DNA from: Stutzerimonas stutzeri
GTDB taxonomy: Bacteria > Pseudomonadota > Gammaproteobacteria > Pseudomonadales > Pseudomonadaceae
Assembly: GCF_000952685.1 (NCBI RefSeq)
Contig: NZ_JYHV01000021.1
Coordinates: 54,701-118,700 of the forward strand
Length of the DNA stretch: 64,000 bases
Direction: 5' to 3'
Below the pieces are notes generated by a model. The model was not told the DNA's origin. It made no database searches and was given only the letters and a program-made list of their open reading frames with translations. Shown here piece by piece: positions 10,447-18,989 of the stretch; the first letter of the stretch is position 1; the number at the start of each line of letters is the position of its first letter. Both the position numbers and the translations under genes were made by a program.

Positions 10447-10465
10447 CCGGCTGGCCTGCAGCCGG
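10447..10465. terminator. hairpin between convergent genes
   Basis: The stem CCGGCT/AGCCGG with a 7-base loop lies in the 42-base gap between the convergent flavoprotein and IlvD-type genes. There is no T-tract on either strand, so it would be a weak or factor-dependent terminator at best. Confidence 0.3.
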
Positions 10466-10478
10466 ACTCGGTATTCGA

Positions 10479-12263
10479 TCAATGCGAGTGGCGCGGCTCC
10501 CCGCGGTTGGCGATCACGCGCAAATAGAGTGTGGCAGGCTCCAAACAACCACCTGTCGAGAGCTGGCCGACCAGTTGCCGATACAGCTCCTGCCAGGGAG
10601 TTTGCGATTCTGGAATCGGCGGGATGGCATCCTGGCGCCGTCGCTCCAGCTCTACTTCGTCGACCAGTAAATCGACGCTACGGTTGTTGAGATCCACCCG
10701 TAGCCGGTCGCCGGTGCGAAGCAGCGCCAGCCCACCGCCCACCGCGGCCTCTGGGGACATGTTGAGAATCGAGGGGCTGGCCGAGGTACCGCTCTGGCGA
10801 CCATCGCCCAGGCACGGCAGCGAATCGATGCCGCGGCGGATCAGATCGGACGGCGGCGCCATGTTGACCACCTCGGCGCTGCCCGGATAACCGACGGTGC
10901 CGCAGCCACGGATGACCAGAATGCAGTGCTCGTCGATCTCCAGTGCTGGGTCGTTGATCCGTGCGTGATAGTCCTCCGGCCCGTCGAACACAATCGCCCT
11001 CGCCTCGAAACGGTTTTCGTCACCTGGGGTGGCCAGATAGGTTCTGCGGAAGGCTTCGCCCACCACCGACATCTTCATGATGGCGCTGTCGAAGAAATTG
11101 CCGCTAAGCACGATGAAGCCGGCGCGGTGCTTGAGCGGCTCCGCGTAGGGGCGAATCACATCGCTGTCGTGGGCCTGGGTCGCGGCGACGATCTCGCCAA
11201 TGTTTTTGCCGGACACAGTCCCGCAGCCGGGGTGCAAGCGCCCCGCCTTGAGCAGTTCGTGCATCACCGCCGGCACGCCACCGGCACGGTGAAACCCTTC
11301 ACCCAGATACTTGCCAGCCGGCATGCAGTTGACCAGCAACGGCACCTCTTCACCGACGCGCTGCCAGTCCTCGAGCGACAGCTCAACGCCGGCGTGGCGA
11401 GCGATGGCAATCAAGTGCGGCGGGCAATTGCTCGACGCGCCAAGGGCCGAGGCCACGGCGATGGCGTTCTCGAACGCCTCCCGGGTCAGAATCTGCGACG
11501 GGCGAACGTCCCCGAACACCAGGTCAACGATCCGCTTGCCGGTGAGGTAAGCCATCTGGCCGCGCTCGCGATAAGCCGCGGGAATGCTCGCGCAACCCGG
11601 CAACGACATGCCCAGCGCCTCGGCCAGTGCATTCATCGAGAGTGCGGTGCCCATGGTGTTGCAATGACCGATGGAGGGCGACGCCGCCGTGGTCATTTCC
11701 ATGAAGCCTTCGTAATCGATCTCGCCGGAGGACAACAGTTTGCGCGCATGCCACAGCACGGTACCCGAACCAATCAGCTCGCCTTTGTGGTGGCCGTCGA
11801 GCATGGGCCCGCCGGACAGGACGATTGCCGGCAGGTCGGTGGTGGCGGCCGCCATCAGGCACGCCGGGGTGGTCTTGTCGCAGCCGGTGGTGAGCACCAC
11901 GCCGTCGAGCGGGTATCCGTGAAGAATCTCTACGAGGCCCAGATAGGCGAGGTTGCGATCCAGACCCGCCGTCGGGCGGCGGGTCTGCTCGGCCAGCGGA
12001 TGCACGGGAAACTCCATGGGTATGCCACCCGCATCGCGTATGCCCGCCTTGACTCGCTGGGCCAGCTCCAGATGGTGCCGGTTGCAGGGAGCCAGGTCGC
12101 TGCCAGTCTGGGCAATGCCGATGATCGGGCGGCCGGACTGCAGCTCGCCCCGGGTGAGCCCGTAGTTCATGTAGCGCTCGACGTAGATGGCGGTCATGTC
12201 GGCGTGGCTGGGGTCGTCGAACCACTGCTGGCTGCGCAGCGGTCGTTTGTCAGCTTGGGTCAT
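10479..12263 (-). CDS. IlvD/Edd-family pentonate dehydratase (XylD/AraC-type)
   Basis: This 594-residue Fe-S dehydratase of the IlvD/Edd family is of the length typical of L-arabinonate and D-xylonate dehydratases. The three cluster ligands C60 (APCNRHH), C128 (TTGCDK) and C201 (GHCNTMG) are present at the positions I recall for the Caulobacter D-xylonate enzyme. It turns an aldonic acid into the 2-keto-3-deoxy acid by a mechanism unlike that of the FucD-type enzyme at 4688, so the island holds two chemically different aldonate dehydratases. It is divergent from the LacI-family gene at 12511, with a palindromic operator at 12407 between them. Pentonate use is a strong family inference; the exact sugar is open. 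Confidence 0.88.
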   Translation of the reverse strand: MTQADKRPLRSQQWFDDPSHADMTAIYVERYMNYGLTRGELQSGRPIIGIAQTGSDLAPCNRHHLELAQRVKAGIRDAGGIPMEFPVHPLAEQTRRPTAGLDRNLAYLGLVEILHGYPLDGVVLTTGCDKTTPACLMAAATTDLPAIVLSGGPMLDGHHKGELIGSGTVLWHARKLLSSGEIDYEGFMEMTTAASPSIGHCNTMGTALSMNALAEALGMSLPGCASIPAAYRERGQMAYLTGKRIVDLVFGDVRPSQILTREAFENAIAVASALGASSNCPPHLIAIARHAGVELSLEDWQRVGEEVPLLVNCMPAGKYLGEGFHRAGGVPAVMHELLKAGRLHPGCGTVSGKNIGEIVAATQAHDSDVIRPYAEPLKHRAGFIVLSGNFFDSAIMKMSVVGEAFRRTYLATPGDENRFEARAIVFDGPEDYHARINDPALEIDEHCILVIRGCGTVGYPGSAEVVNMAPPSDLIRRGIDSLPCLGDGRQSGTSASPSILNMSPEAAVGGGLALLRTGDRLRVDLNNRSVDLLVDEVELERRRQDAIPPIPESQTPWQELYRQLVGQLSTGGCLEPATLYLRVIANRGEPRHSH

Positions 12264-12406
12264 GGGAGCCCTTCTTGTTTTTGCCGGCCAGGACGCTCCT
12301 CGGCCGATCAGTTAGGGGGACGCCAGCCGCCGAACACAGAAGCGGATATCGAATAAATCATCCACAACACATCCAAGGAGCAGCAACTCGCTCGTCACAG
12401 CGCAAA

Positions 12407-12422
12407 ATGTTACCGATAACAT
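12407..12422. promoter_or_regulatory. LacI-family operator
   Basis: ATGTTACCGATAACAT is a 16-base palindrome (7 of 8 paired positions) with the central CG step typical of LacI-family operators, and it is close to the gluconate-repressor type sequence. It lies 144 bases upstream of the IlvD-type start and 89 bases upstream of the lacI-type start. The regulator encoded at 12511 is the obvious ligand. Confidence 0.7.
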
Positions 12423-12510
12423 TCGCCTTGTAAAGCGCGGTGAACGACCAGACCGACAACGGGCCGCAGGTATACTCCGATGCCACCAGTGACTGCCGGA
12501 ACCCGTACCG

Positions 12511-13581
12511 ATGACGGACAACATCCTCGCGCCAGACGTATCGCCCCCGCGCATGGCGGATGTCGCCAGGCTCGCCGGCGTCTCCAAGATGACGGTTTCG
12601 CGAGTGCTGGCTGGGCGGAGCGTCAGCGAGAAGACGCGAAAGCGCGTTCAGGAAGCCATCGAGCGCCTTGGCTACTTGCCCGACGCTTCGGCCGGCACCC
12701 TCTCGAGCGGACGCTCCGAATTCATCGTCGCGCTGGTGCCCTCGCTGAACAGTTCGAACTTCGCCGACACGGTGCGCGGCCTGAATGATTGCATTCAGGG
12801 GCAGGGCCTGCGTCTGCTGCTGGGCGACACCGATTATCACCCCGAGCAGGAAGCGTTACTGGTGCGGACATTGCTGCGGCACCGGCCGCTAGGCGTGATG
12901 CTGACCGGCAGTGCCCACCTGGACGTCACGCGCAAACTGCTGTTGCAGTCAAAAGTGCCAGTGGTGGAAACCTGGGACGTGCCTGACGAGCCGATAGAAC
13001 AGTCCGTGGGCTTTTCCAATGCTGAAGCCGCATCGGCTCTGGTTCGCTACCTGCACGGTTGCGGCTATCAACGCATCGGCTTCATCGGCGGAGCGTCAGC
13101 CCTGGATCATCGCGGCCTGCAGCGTCGTGAAGGCTATCTGCGGGCGCTCAGTGAGCTGAATCTGGATTCCCGGGTGGTCGAACATGGCCAGTCGCCGATC
13201 ACCATGAGCCACGGCGGCGAAGCCATAAGCCGCCTGCTGGAGCAATGGCCCGACACGGACGCGGTGATGTGCGTCAGCGATCTCTCGGCCTTTGGCGCGA
13301 TCATGCATTGCCATCGTCAAGGCCTGAGCGTACCGGACGATATCGCCATCGCCGGTTTTGGCGACTTCGAGGTATCACGCCATTGCACGCCGACGATCAC
13401 CACTGTGTCCGTCGACCCGTACCGAATCGGCTGGCGCGCCGGAGAAATGCTGCTGGCCAGCGCGGCCGCGCAACGTGCGGGCATGCCGAAGCCGCGGGAA
13501 GTTTCGATCGTCGACTACCAGATCCTTGCCCGTGAAAGCACAGCACCGCCAGCTGCCGGCCGGAACACCCCTACTGTCTGA
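12511..13581 (+). CDS. LacI-family regulator, GntR-like
   Basis: This 356-residue regulator has an N-terminal helix-turn-helix (about residues 16-35, ADVARLAGVSKMTVSRVL), the hinge helix that follows, and a sugar-binding periplasmic-protein-like domain to the C-terminus. The text of the N-terminal part resembles gluconate repressors. It is divergent from the pentonate dehydratase and probably represses that gene and itself through the palindrome at 12407, with release by an aldonate or its keto-deoxy product. It ends one base before the convergent SelW-like gene. The effector is inferred, the family is certain. Confidence 0.92.
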   Translation: MTDNILAPDVSPPRMADVARLAGVSKMTVSRVLAGRSVSEKTRKRVQEAIERLGYLPDASAGTLSSGRSEFIVALVPSLNSSNFADTVRGLNDCIQGQGLRLLLGDTDYHPEQEALLVRTLLRHRPLGVMLTGSAHLDVTRKLLLQSKVPVVETWDVPDEPIEQSVGFSNAEAASALVRYLHGCGYQRIGFIGGASALDHRGLQRREGYLRALSELNLDSRVVEHGQSPITMSHGGEAISRLLEQWPDTDAVMCVSDLSAFGAIMHCHRQGLSVPDDIAIAGFGDFEVSRHCTPTITTVSVDPYRIGWRAGEMLLASAAAQRAGMPKPREVSIVDYQILARESTAPPAAGRNTPTV

Positions 13582-13582
13582 T

Positions 13583-13864
13583 CTATCTGTCGTTATGCCC
13601 GAGGTCCCGTTGCGGATCGATCTGGTCGCGCACGCGCTGTTTCAGCTCCTTGGCTTCCGGGAAGCCGCCGTCGCGCTTGCGCTCCCATATCTGCACGCCG
13701 TCACAGGCAATATGGAATGTACCGCCACTGGCCGGCACCAACGAGACCTTGCCCAAGTCCTCGGCGAAAGTGGACAACAGTTCCTGAGCCAGCCAGGCCG
13801 CACGCAGCAGCCACTGACACTGGGTGCAGTAGGTAATGACGATTTCCGGTTTGCTATCGGCCAT
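13583..13864 (-). CDS. SelT/SelW/SelH-family thioredoxin-like protein
   Basis: This 93-residue protein is of the Rdx/SelW type. The redox motif CTQC lies at residues 13-16 after the first strand (IVITYCTQC), and the later text GGTFHIACDGVQIWERK is typical of the family. Cysteine stands where some animal homologues carry selenocysteine. The start at 13864 gives the standard family length; the frame extends upstream to 14113, but that part overlaps the divergent plpD gene. A redox role is a family-level guess. It shares the short upstream region, with a TATAAT-like box, with plpD. Confidence 0.85.
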   Translation of the reverse strand: MADSKPEIVITYCTQCQWLLRAAWLAQELLSTFAEDLGKVSLVPASGGTFHIACDGVQIWERKRDGGFPEAKELKQRVRDQIDPQRDLGHNDR

Positions 13865-13893
13865 GACAGGACGCTCGTGGGCTGACGGACGCC

Positions 13894-13899
13894 TATAAT
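13894..13899 (+). promoter_or_regulatory. -10 box candidate for plpD
   Basis: A perfect TATAAT lies 35 bases upstream of the plpD start. No good -35 hexamer is found at 17 bases. The reverse strand gives TATTAT, which could serve the SelW-like gene, so the 70-base gap may hold overlapping divergent promoters. Confidence 0.4.
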
Positions 13900-13934
13900 A
13901 GCCGCCATTTCGCAATCCTCCCGCCGGTGTTGCC

Positions 13935-16115
13935 ATGTCCCGCCTACTCGTTCTGCTGATCCTCCTGATGCCGCTGACAGGATTCGCCGATTCCCAGCCC
14001 CGCACTGGTTTGGTGCTGTCCGGAGGTGCTGCAAGAGGACTGGCACATATCGGCGTCCTGAAGGCATTGGAGGAGCACGGCGTGCGAATCGATGCGATTG
14101 CCGGTACCAGCATGGGTGCGGTGATCGGTGGGCTCTACGCCGCAGGCTATAGCGTCGAGGAGTTGGAAACGCTGGCACTCGATCTCGACTGGCAACAGGT
14201 ACTGTCGGATGATCCGCCGCGGCAGGATGTACCTTTTCGACGCAAACAGGACGACCGCGATTTCCTGGTCAAGCGCAAACTCAGCTTCCGCGACGATGGC
14301 AGCCTAGGGCTGCCTTTGGGTGTCATCCAAGGACAGAACCTTGCCCTACTGCTCGAACGCCTGCTCGTGCACACCAGCGACACCCGTGATTTCGATCGCT
14401 TGCCAATACCCTTTCGCGCTGTGGCAACCGATATCGCCAACGACAAGAAAGTCATCTTCCGCAGCGGCCATCTGCCCCAAGCCATTCGCGCCAGCATGTC
14501 GATCCCTGCGGTGTTCGCCCCGGTCGAAATCGAAGGCCGTCTGCTCGTCGACGGCGGTATGGTCGACAACATTCCCATGGATGTCGCCCGCGACATGGGC
14601 GTGGATCGGCTGATCGTGGTGGACATCGGCACGCCACTGCAGCCCCGCGAGCAGCTGCTTACGGTCGTCGATGTACTCAATCAATCGATCACCATGATGA
14701 CCCGACGTAACTCCGAGGCTCAGCTGGCGACCTTGCGTCAGGAAGACCTGCTGGTACAACCGATGCTGGCGGGGTTCGGTTCGACCGATTTCGGCCGCAC
14801 GGAAGCGCTTATCGACGCAGGGTATCGTGCGGCCACCGCGCTGGACGCCCGTCTGACCGCCATGCGCAGCGAAACCGGTGGCAACCCTGCGCTGAGCCTC
14901 GCCCGCTCAGCCGAGCCTCGTACACCACTGATCACCGCGGTGCGCATCGAGAACGATTCGAAAGTGGGCAACGCGGTCATCCGCCGGCACATCCGCCAGC
15001 AAGTGGGCAAGCCCCTGGATCTCCAGGATCTGCAGAATGACATGGGCACGCTGTACGGACTGGACTATTTCGAGCAGGTCGAATACCGCGTGGTGCATGG
15101 CAATCCGGGCAATACGCTGGTCATCACCACCCGTGAAAAGCGCTCCGGCACCGACTACCTGCGCCTGGGCATCAACCTCTCGGATGATTTTCGCGGCGAC
15201 AGCGCATTCAACATCGGCGCCAGCTATCGCAAGAACGGCATCAACGAGTTGGGCGCCGAGTGGCTGACACGCCTGCAGCTGGGCGATCGCCAGGAGCTGT
15301 TCAGCGAGTTTTATCAGCCGTTGGATGCCGGTTCGCGCTGGTTCGTTGCACCCAACCTGTTCGCCGAGACACAGAACATCGAGGCGATCATCGATAACGA
15401 CCCCATTGCCGAATACCGCCTGCAGCGATACGGCTATGGGCTGAACCTGGGGCGACAGATTGCCAACAATGGCGAAATCCGCTTCGGTGTAGGTCAGGCT
15501 TGGGGCGAGGCAGACATTCGCGTCGGCGACCAGCAGCTACCGGATTTCAACTTCGAGGAAGGTTATTACCAGCTGCAGTATTCGTTCGACACGGTGGACA
15601 ACGTCGATTTTCCGCGCGAGGGCGAAGATATCGGGCTGACCCTGCGCCAGTACGATCCAAGTCTCGGCTCGGATCAGCGCTATCGCCAATGGGAGTTTCG
15701 CCTGGATAAGGCCGTCAGTTTCGGCCTGCATACGCTGGTCTTCGGTGGCCGCTATGGACGCACCCTGGACGACGCCGAGATCGTCACATCGAGCTTCTTG
15801 CTCGGTGGCGCACGGCAGCTGTCGGGCTTTCGCCAGGATGCCCTCTCCGGTCAGAACATCAGCCTGGCCCGCATGATCTATTTCCGCAGGATGACGCCGC
15901 GCTCGTTCTTGCCACTGGATTTCCCGCTGTACTTGGGGGCATCGCTTGAACGCGGTCGCGCCTGGAACAACGACAACGCGTTCGATAGTGGCTATATCAA
16001 CGCCGGCAGCATCTTTATCGGCTACGAAACGCCCCTGGGACCGCTGAACTTCAGCTACGGCCTGAACGATGAATCCGAGCGCGCGCTGTACATGAATCTT
16101 GGGCGCAGCTTTTGA
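13935..16115 (+). CDS. plpD: PlpD-type patatin phospholipase autotransporter (type Vd)
   Basis: This 726-residue protein has a signal peptide (first 18 residues), a patatin domain (about 24-310), a POTRA-like region (about 330-400) and a C-terminal 16-strand-type beta-barrel ending in the aromatic residue F. Catalytic features are the oxyanion loop GGAARG at 30-35, the nucleophile S59 in GTSMG and D206 in the DGG motif. This is the layout of the type Vd secretion system: the barrel carries the phospholipase across the outer membrane. Length and order match PlpD of P. aeruginosa. It sits between a divergent SelW-like gene and a convergent FimV-like gene. Lipase activity is known for the family. 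Confidence 0.9.
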   Translation: MSRLLVLLILLMPLTGFADSQPRTGLVLSGGAARGLAHIGVLKALEEHGVRIDAIAGTSMGAVIGGLYAAGYSVEELETLALDLDWQQVLSDDPPRQDVPFRRKQDDRDFLVKRKLSFRDDGSLGLPLGVIQGQNLALLLERLLVHTSDTRDFDRLPIPFRAVATDIANDKKVIFRSGHLPQAIRASMSIPAVFAPVEIEGRLLVDGGMVDNIPMDVARDMGVDRLIVVDIGTPLQPREQLLTVVDVLNQSITMMTRRNSEAQLATLRQEDLLVQPMLAGFGSTDFGRTEALIDAGYRAATALDARLTAMRSETGGNPALSLARSAEPRTPLITAVRIENDSKVGNAVIRRHIRQQVGKPLDLQDLQNDMGTLYGLDYFEQVEYRVVHGNPGNTLVITTREKRSGTDYLRLGINLSDDFRGDSAFNIGASYRKNGINELGAEWLTRLQLGDRQELFSEFYQPLDAGSRWFVAPNLFAETQNIEAIIDNDPIAEYRLQRYGYGLNLGRQIANNGEIRFGVGQAWGEADIRVGDQQLPDFNFEEGYYQLQYSFDTVDNVDFPREGEDIGLTLRQYDPSLGSDQRYRQWEFRLDKAVSFGLHTLVFGGRYGRTLDDAEIVTSSFLLGGARQLSGFRQDALSGQNISLARMIYFRRMTPRSFLPLDFPLYLGASLERGRAWNNDNAFDSGYINAGSIFIGYETPLGPLNFSYGLNDESERALYMNLGRSF

Positions 16116-16148
16116 TGGCCTCGCCCAGCGCTCATACCGGAACCTCGA

Positions 16149-18098
16149 TCAGGCGATCTGTGCAAGCAACTCGTTGACTTGCTGCCGCTGCTTCTCGTCG
16201 CCTTCGATCGCGAGGCTTTCCAGAATGACGCAGGCGCTCTCCATGTCGCCCTGCTTGATGTAGGCGGCAGCCTGATTGAGGCGAACCAGATGCTCCGGGT
16301 TTGCCTCCAGCTGGCGCAGTTCTTCGGTCGCCGAAATCGACGCGAAGCTACAGGAATTATCGAACAGACTGGGCAGGTCGCCGAGCGTCAATGCACTTTC
16401 GTCAATGCCATCCAGCCAGGGCTGTGAATCTTCAGAGGCAATCTGCTCGCGACTCTCAGCCAGGCGTGGCTCGGCGACCATGGGCGCCAGGCCTACCAAC
16501 GGCGACGGAGAAAACTCGTTCAGTACGAACGTGACGTCTGGATCCAGCGATGACTCATGATTAGCGGATGCAAACGTCGCAGCCAAGGCGGGACACACGG
16601 TCAGCAGCGGGTCCAGCTGCGCCTGGCTACCACCCGCTTGCAGGTAAGCATTGGCAGCGGCGCGGCAACGGTCGATATCACCAGACTCCACGAGAAGCCC
16701 GAGGTGGCGCAAGCGAATATCGAGCTGCTCGGGTGCTCGCTCGATACCGCGCTGCAGCACTTCGAGCGCCTCGTCGCGGCGACCGTAGGACAGGTAGATC
16801 TCCGCCGCCTCGAGCACGTCCGTTTCGCTGACGGAGGCGTGCGCGGGCTGGCGAGGCATCTCCAGCGCCACCGTCGGCGCGACAGGCGCCGTAGGTGTCG
16901 GCGGTACAACCGATACGGGAACAGCTACCGGGAATTCGACGTGTCGTTTGTGGCGGCGCCCGAACCACAGCCCACCCAGCAGCAGCGCTACCAGCACGCC
17001 TCCGCCAGCCAATGTCCAGTCCTGCCACCCGAATGCCGGCTCGGCAATGGCCATTTGTGCAGCTGACGGCTCAGCGACAGGTTGCTCAGGCGTATCCACT
17101 GGCGCAATCGATTGTTCAAGCTGAGGCGAAGCGGTCGTCTGTGGTCGCTGCTGCTCGACTAATTGCCCGGTGACAGCCTCGAGCTCCATCTGCAAGTCGG
17201 CCAACGTCTGCCTGAGCTGCTGGTTCTCCTCTCGACTGGCCGCCAGCTCTTCGAACAGCTGACGGCGCAGAGCCGTGATTTGATCGTCCAGTGCCGAGGC
17301 ATCGGCAGGCTCAGAACTGGCTACCGGATGATTCTGGGCCATGGATTCAGCCATCGGCTGTGCACTGACAGGTTCGGCAAGCGTAGTGGCAGCTCTCTCC
17401 GCCGAATCTGGCAACAGCAGGTTCGCACCGGCTTTTAGGCGCCCCGGATCACCATCGGGAAAGGCATTCGGATTAAGTGCCTGGATATCGCGCATGAACT
17501 GCGACTGGGAACCCTGCGCGCCGTCAGCGACATAAGCGTTTGCAATCGTCCAGAGACTTTCGCCACTCGCAACCCGATGGCGCTTGCCCAGCGACGCTTG
17601 CGGCAATTCGGCGGGCTCTGAAAAGTGAGCTGGTTCGGCGCGCACTGGCGAAGCCACCGCTTGCGGGACGCTGACCACCTCGTTATCGGGAGCCGGCGTG
17701 GTCGGCAGCGGATCAAGCAGAACCGTGTACTCGCGCAACATCCGGCTCTTCGCCCGGGTGATCTCGACCAGGAAGTTCAGGTAAGGCTCATTAACCGACT
17801 TGTTGGAAGCCACGCGGATCCGGCTGCGGGTACCGTCAATCACGGGGGTGAAGCTCAGATCCTGCAGGAATGCCAGGCGCTCGACACCGACACGGGCGAA
17901 GTCATTACTAGAAGCTAGGGCAACACGGATGTCATCGGCCGACAGATCGGCCACATCCAGCAACTCGATTTCAGCGCTCAGCGGCTGATTCAACGCGGAG
18001 CGGAGTGTGATATCGCCCATGCCCAAGGCAGACACCAGGCCGGAATAGATCAGCGAGCCCGAGGCTACCATTAACAAGACTCGACGACTTAGTGCCAT
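16149..18098 (-). CDS. FimV-like peptidoglycan-binding protein, short form
   Basis: This 649-residue protein has a signal peptide, an N-terminal FimV domain (about residues 24-135, with GMGDITLRSALNQPLSAEIE), a LysM-like segment (about 185-245, GESLWTIANAY), a coiled coil near 270-315, one membrane segment near 365-385, and TPR repeats with a FimV C-terminal domain at the end. FimV anchors to peptidoglycan and organises the polar type IV pilus and secretion machinery. Canonical Pseudomonas FimV is about 900 residues, so this is a shorter version or paralogue. I chose the ATG at 18098 because GGAGG lies 7 bases before it; the ATG at 18110 overlaps that site. Confidence 0.82.
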   Translation of the reverse strand: MALSRRVLLMVASGSLIYSGLVSALGMGDITLRSALNQPLSAEIELLDVADLSADDIRVALASSNDFARVGVERLAFLQDLSFTPVIDGTRSRIRVASNKSVNEPYLNFLVEITRAKSRMLREYTVLLDPLPTTPAPDNEVVSVPQAVASPVRAEPAHFSEPAELPQASLGKRHRVASGESLWTIANAYVADGAQGSQSQFMRDIQALNPNAFPDGDPGRLKAGANLLLPDSAERAATTLAEPVSAQPMAESMAQNHPVASSEPADASALDDQITALRRQLFEELAASREENQQLRQTLADLQMELEAVTGQLVEQQRPQTTASPQLEQSIAPVDTPEQPVAEPSAAQMAIAEPAFGWQDWTLAGGGVLVALLLGGLWFGRRHKRHVEFPVAVPVSVVPPTPTAPVAPTVALEMPRQPAHASVSETDVLEAAEIYLSYGRRDEALEVLQRGIERAPEQLDIRLRHLGLLVESGDIDRCRAAANAYLQAGGSQAQLDPLLTVCPALAATFASANHESSLDPDVTFVLNEFSPSPLVGLAPMVAEPRLAESREQIASEDSQPWLDGIDESALTLGDLPSLFDNSCSFASISATEELRQLEANPEHLVRLNQAAAYIKQGDMESACVILESLAIEGDEKQRQQVNELLAQIA

Positions 18099-18373
18099 AA
18101 CAACCTCCACAGCCGACCAGCGGCGTGCATGGACGCCGACCCACTGTTCGATTACTGAACTGTGACGCGGTTATCGACAGATACAGAAAAAGATGGATGC
18201 ATTTCGTCGGCGAACGCGCTATGGCATTGTGCCACTACCATGCAAACCAGCCTACGAGCAAAGGATGAACGGCGGTCGCCGCCTGGTTTGCGAACAGTCG
18301 AATGAGGAAGAACGACGCGCCAATCGACGACGACAAGGGCAGCGATCTCGGTAGTGATTAGCCCACGCCGGCT

Positions 18374-18811
18374 TTAACGTTTGGCCTTGACCAGGTTGGC
18401 CAGAATGCGCTCATGCACCTGTTGGCAGTTGCGCAGGTCTTCCTCGTCGATGCCTTCGAAGAGCTCCTGCCGAACCTGGGTGGAGATCGCTTCGATCTTC
18501 TGAATCAACGGGCGCGCCGGCACGCCAAGAGTAATGAGCTTGGCACGGCGATCCCCCGGCGCCGGCTGGCGATGCACCAACCCCTGAGCTTCAAGGCTGT
18601 CCAGCAATCTGGCCAGCGTCGGACCTTCGACCGCCACGCTTTGCGCTAGCTCGCGCTGGGTTGGATCGTGATCGAACCGGGCCAGATGCAGGAGAACCAG
18701 CCACCGGGCCTGCGACAAGCCTAGATCGGCCAGCCGGCGATCCAACTCGGCGCGCCAGCCACGCGAAAGTTGCGCCAATTGCATGGCGAAGCGGTGTTGG
18801 TCTGGGTACAT
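18374..18811 (-). CDS. MarR/SlyA-family regulator
   Basis: This 145-residue MarR-type dimeric repressor has the winged helix near residues 45-100 (TQRELAQSVAVEGPTLARLL and the wing GDRRAKLITLG). I chose the ATG at 18811, which has AGGA upstream; the TTG at 18829 would add 6 residues. A perfect 11-base palindrome lies 21 bases upstream of the start, which suggests autorepression. The other neighbours (FimV-like and RecQ) do not point to a target. The ligand is unknown. Confidence 0.88.
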   Translation of the reverse strand: MYPDQHRFAMQLAQLSRGWRAELDRRLADLGLSQARWLVLLHLARFDHDPTQRELAQSVAVEGPTLARLLDSLEAQGLVHRQPAPGDRRAKLITLGVPARPLIQKIEAISTQVRQELFEGIDEEDLRNCQQVHERILANLVKAKR

Positions 18812-18831
18812 GGAGCGGCGTTCCTGCAAAA

Positions 18832-18842
18832 CTAATTATTAG
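18832..18842. promoter_or_regulatory. MarR operator candidate
   Basis: CTAATTATTAG is a perfect palindrome in an AT-rich patch just upstream of the marR-like start, overlapping a second small dyad TTAG-tgag-CTAA at 18839-18850. AT-rich CTAAT/ATTAG dyads are common MarR-family sites. Confidence 0.5.
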
Positions 18843-18989
18843 TGAGCTAACCACAGCTCTAAAATGCTGGCAAGCGGCCCTCTACTCTGGAACGTAACCG
18901 TGAGTTGCAGGACAAGCCTCAGCCCGAGCGCAATAGGCAACAAGCGAGGCGCCGGCTAGCCACGCCGGACTATATGCCAGGTATGGCGA

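Noticed and set aside
10926-12356. 476-codon plus-strand frame opposite the IlvD-type gene
   Set aside because: It is antisense to a gene with intact catalytic cysteines and reads as a composition artefact rich in H, R and G.
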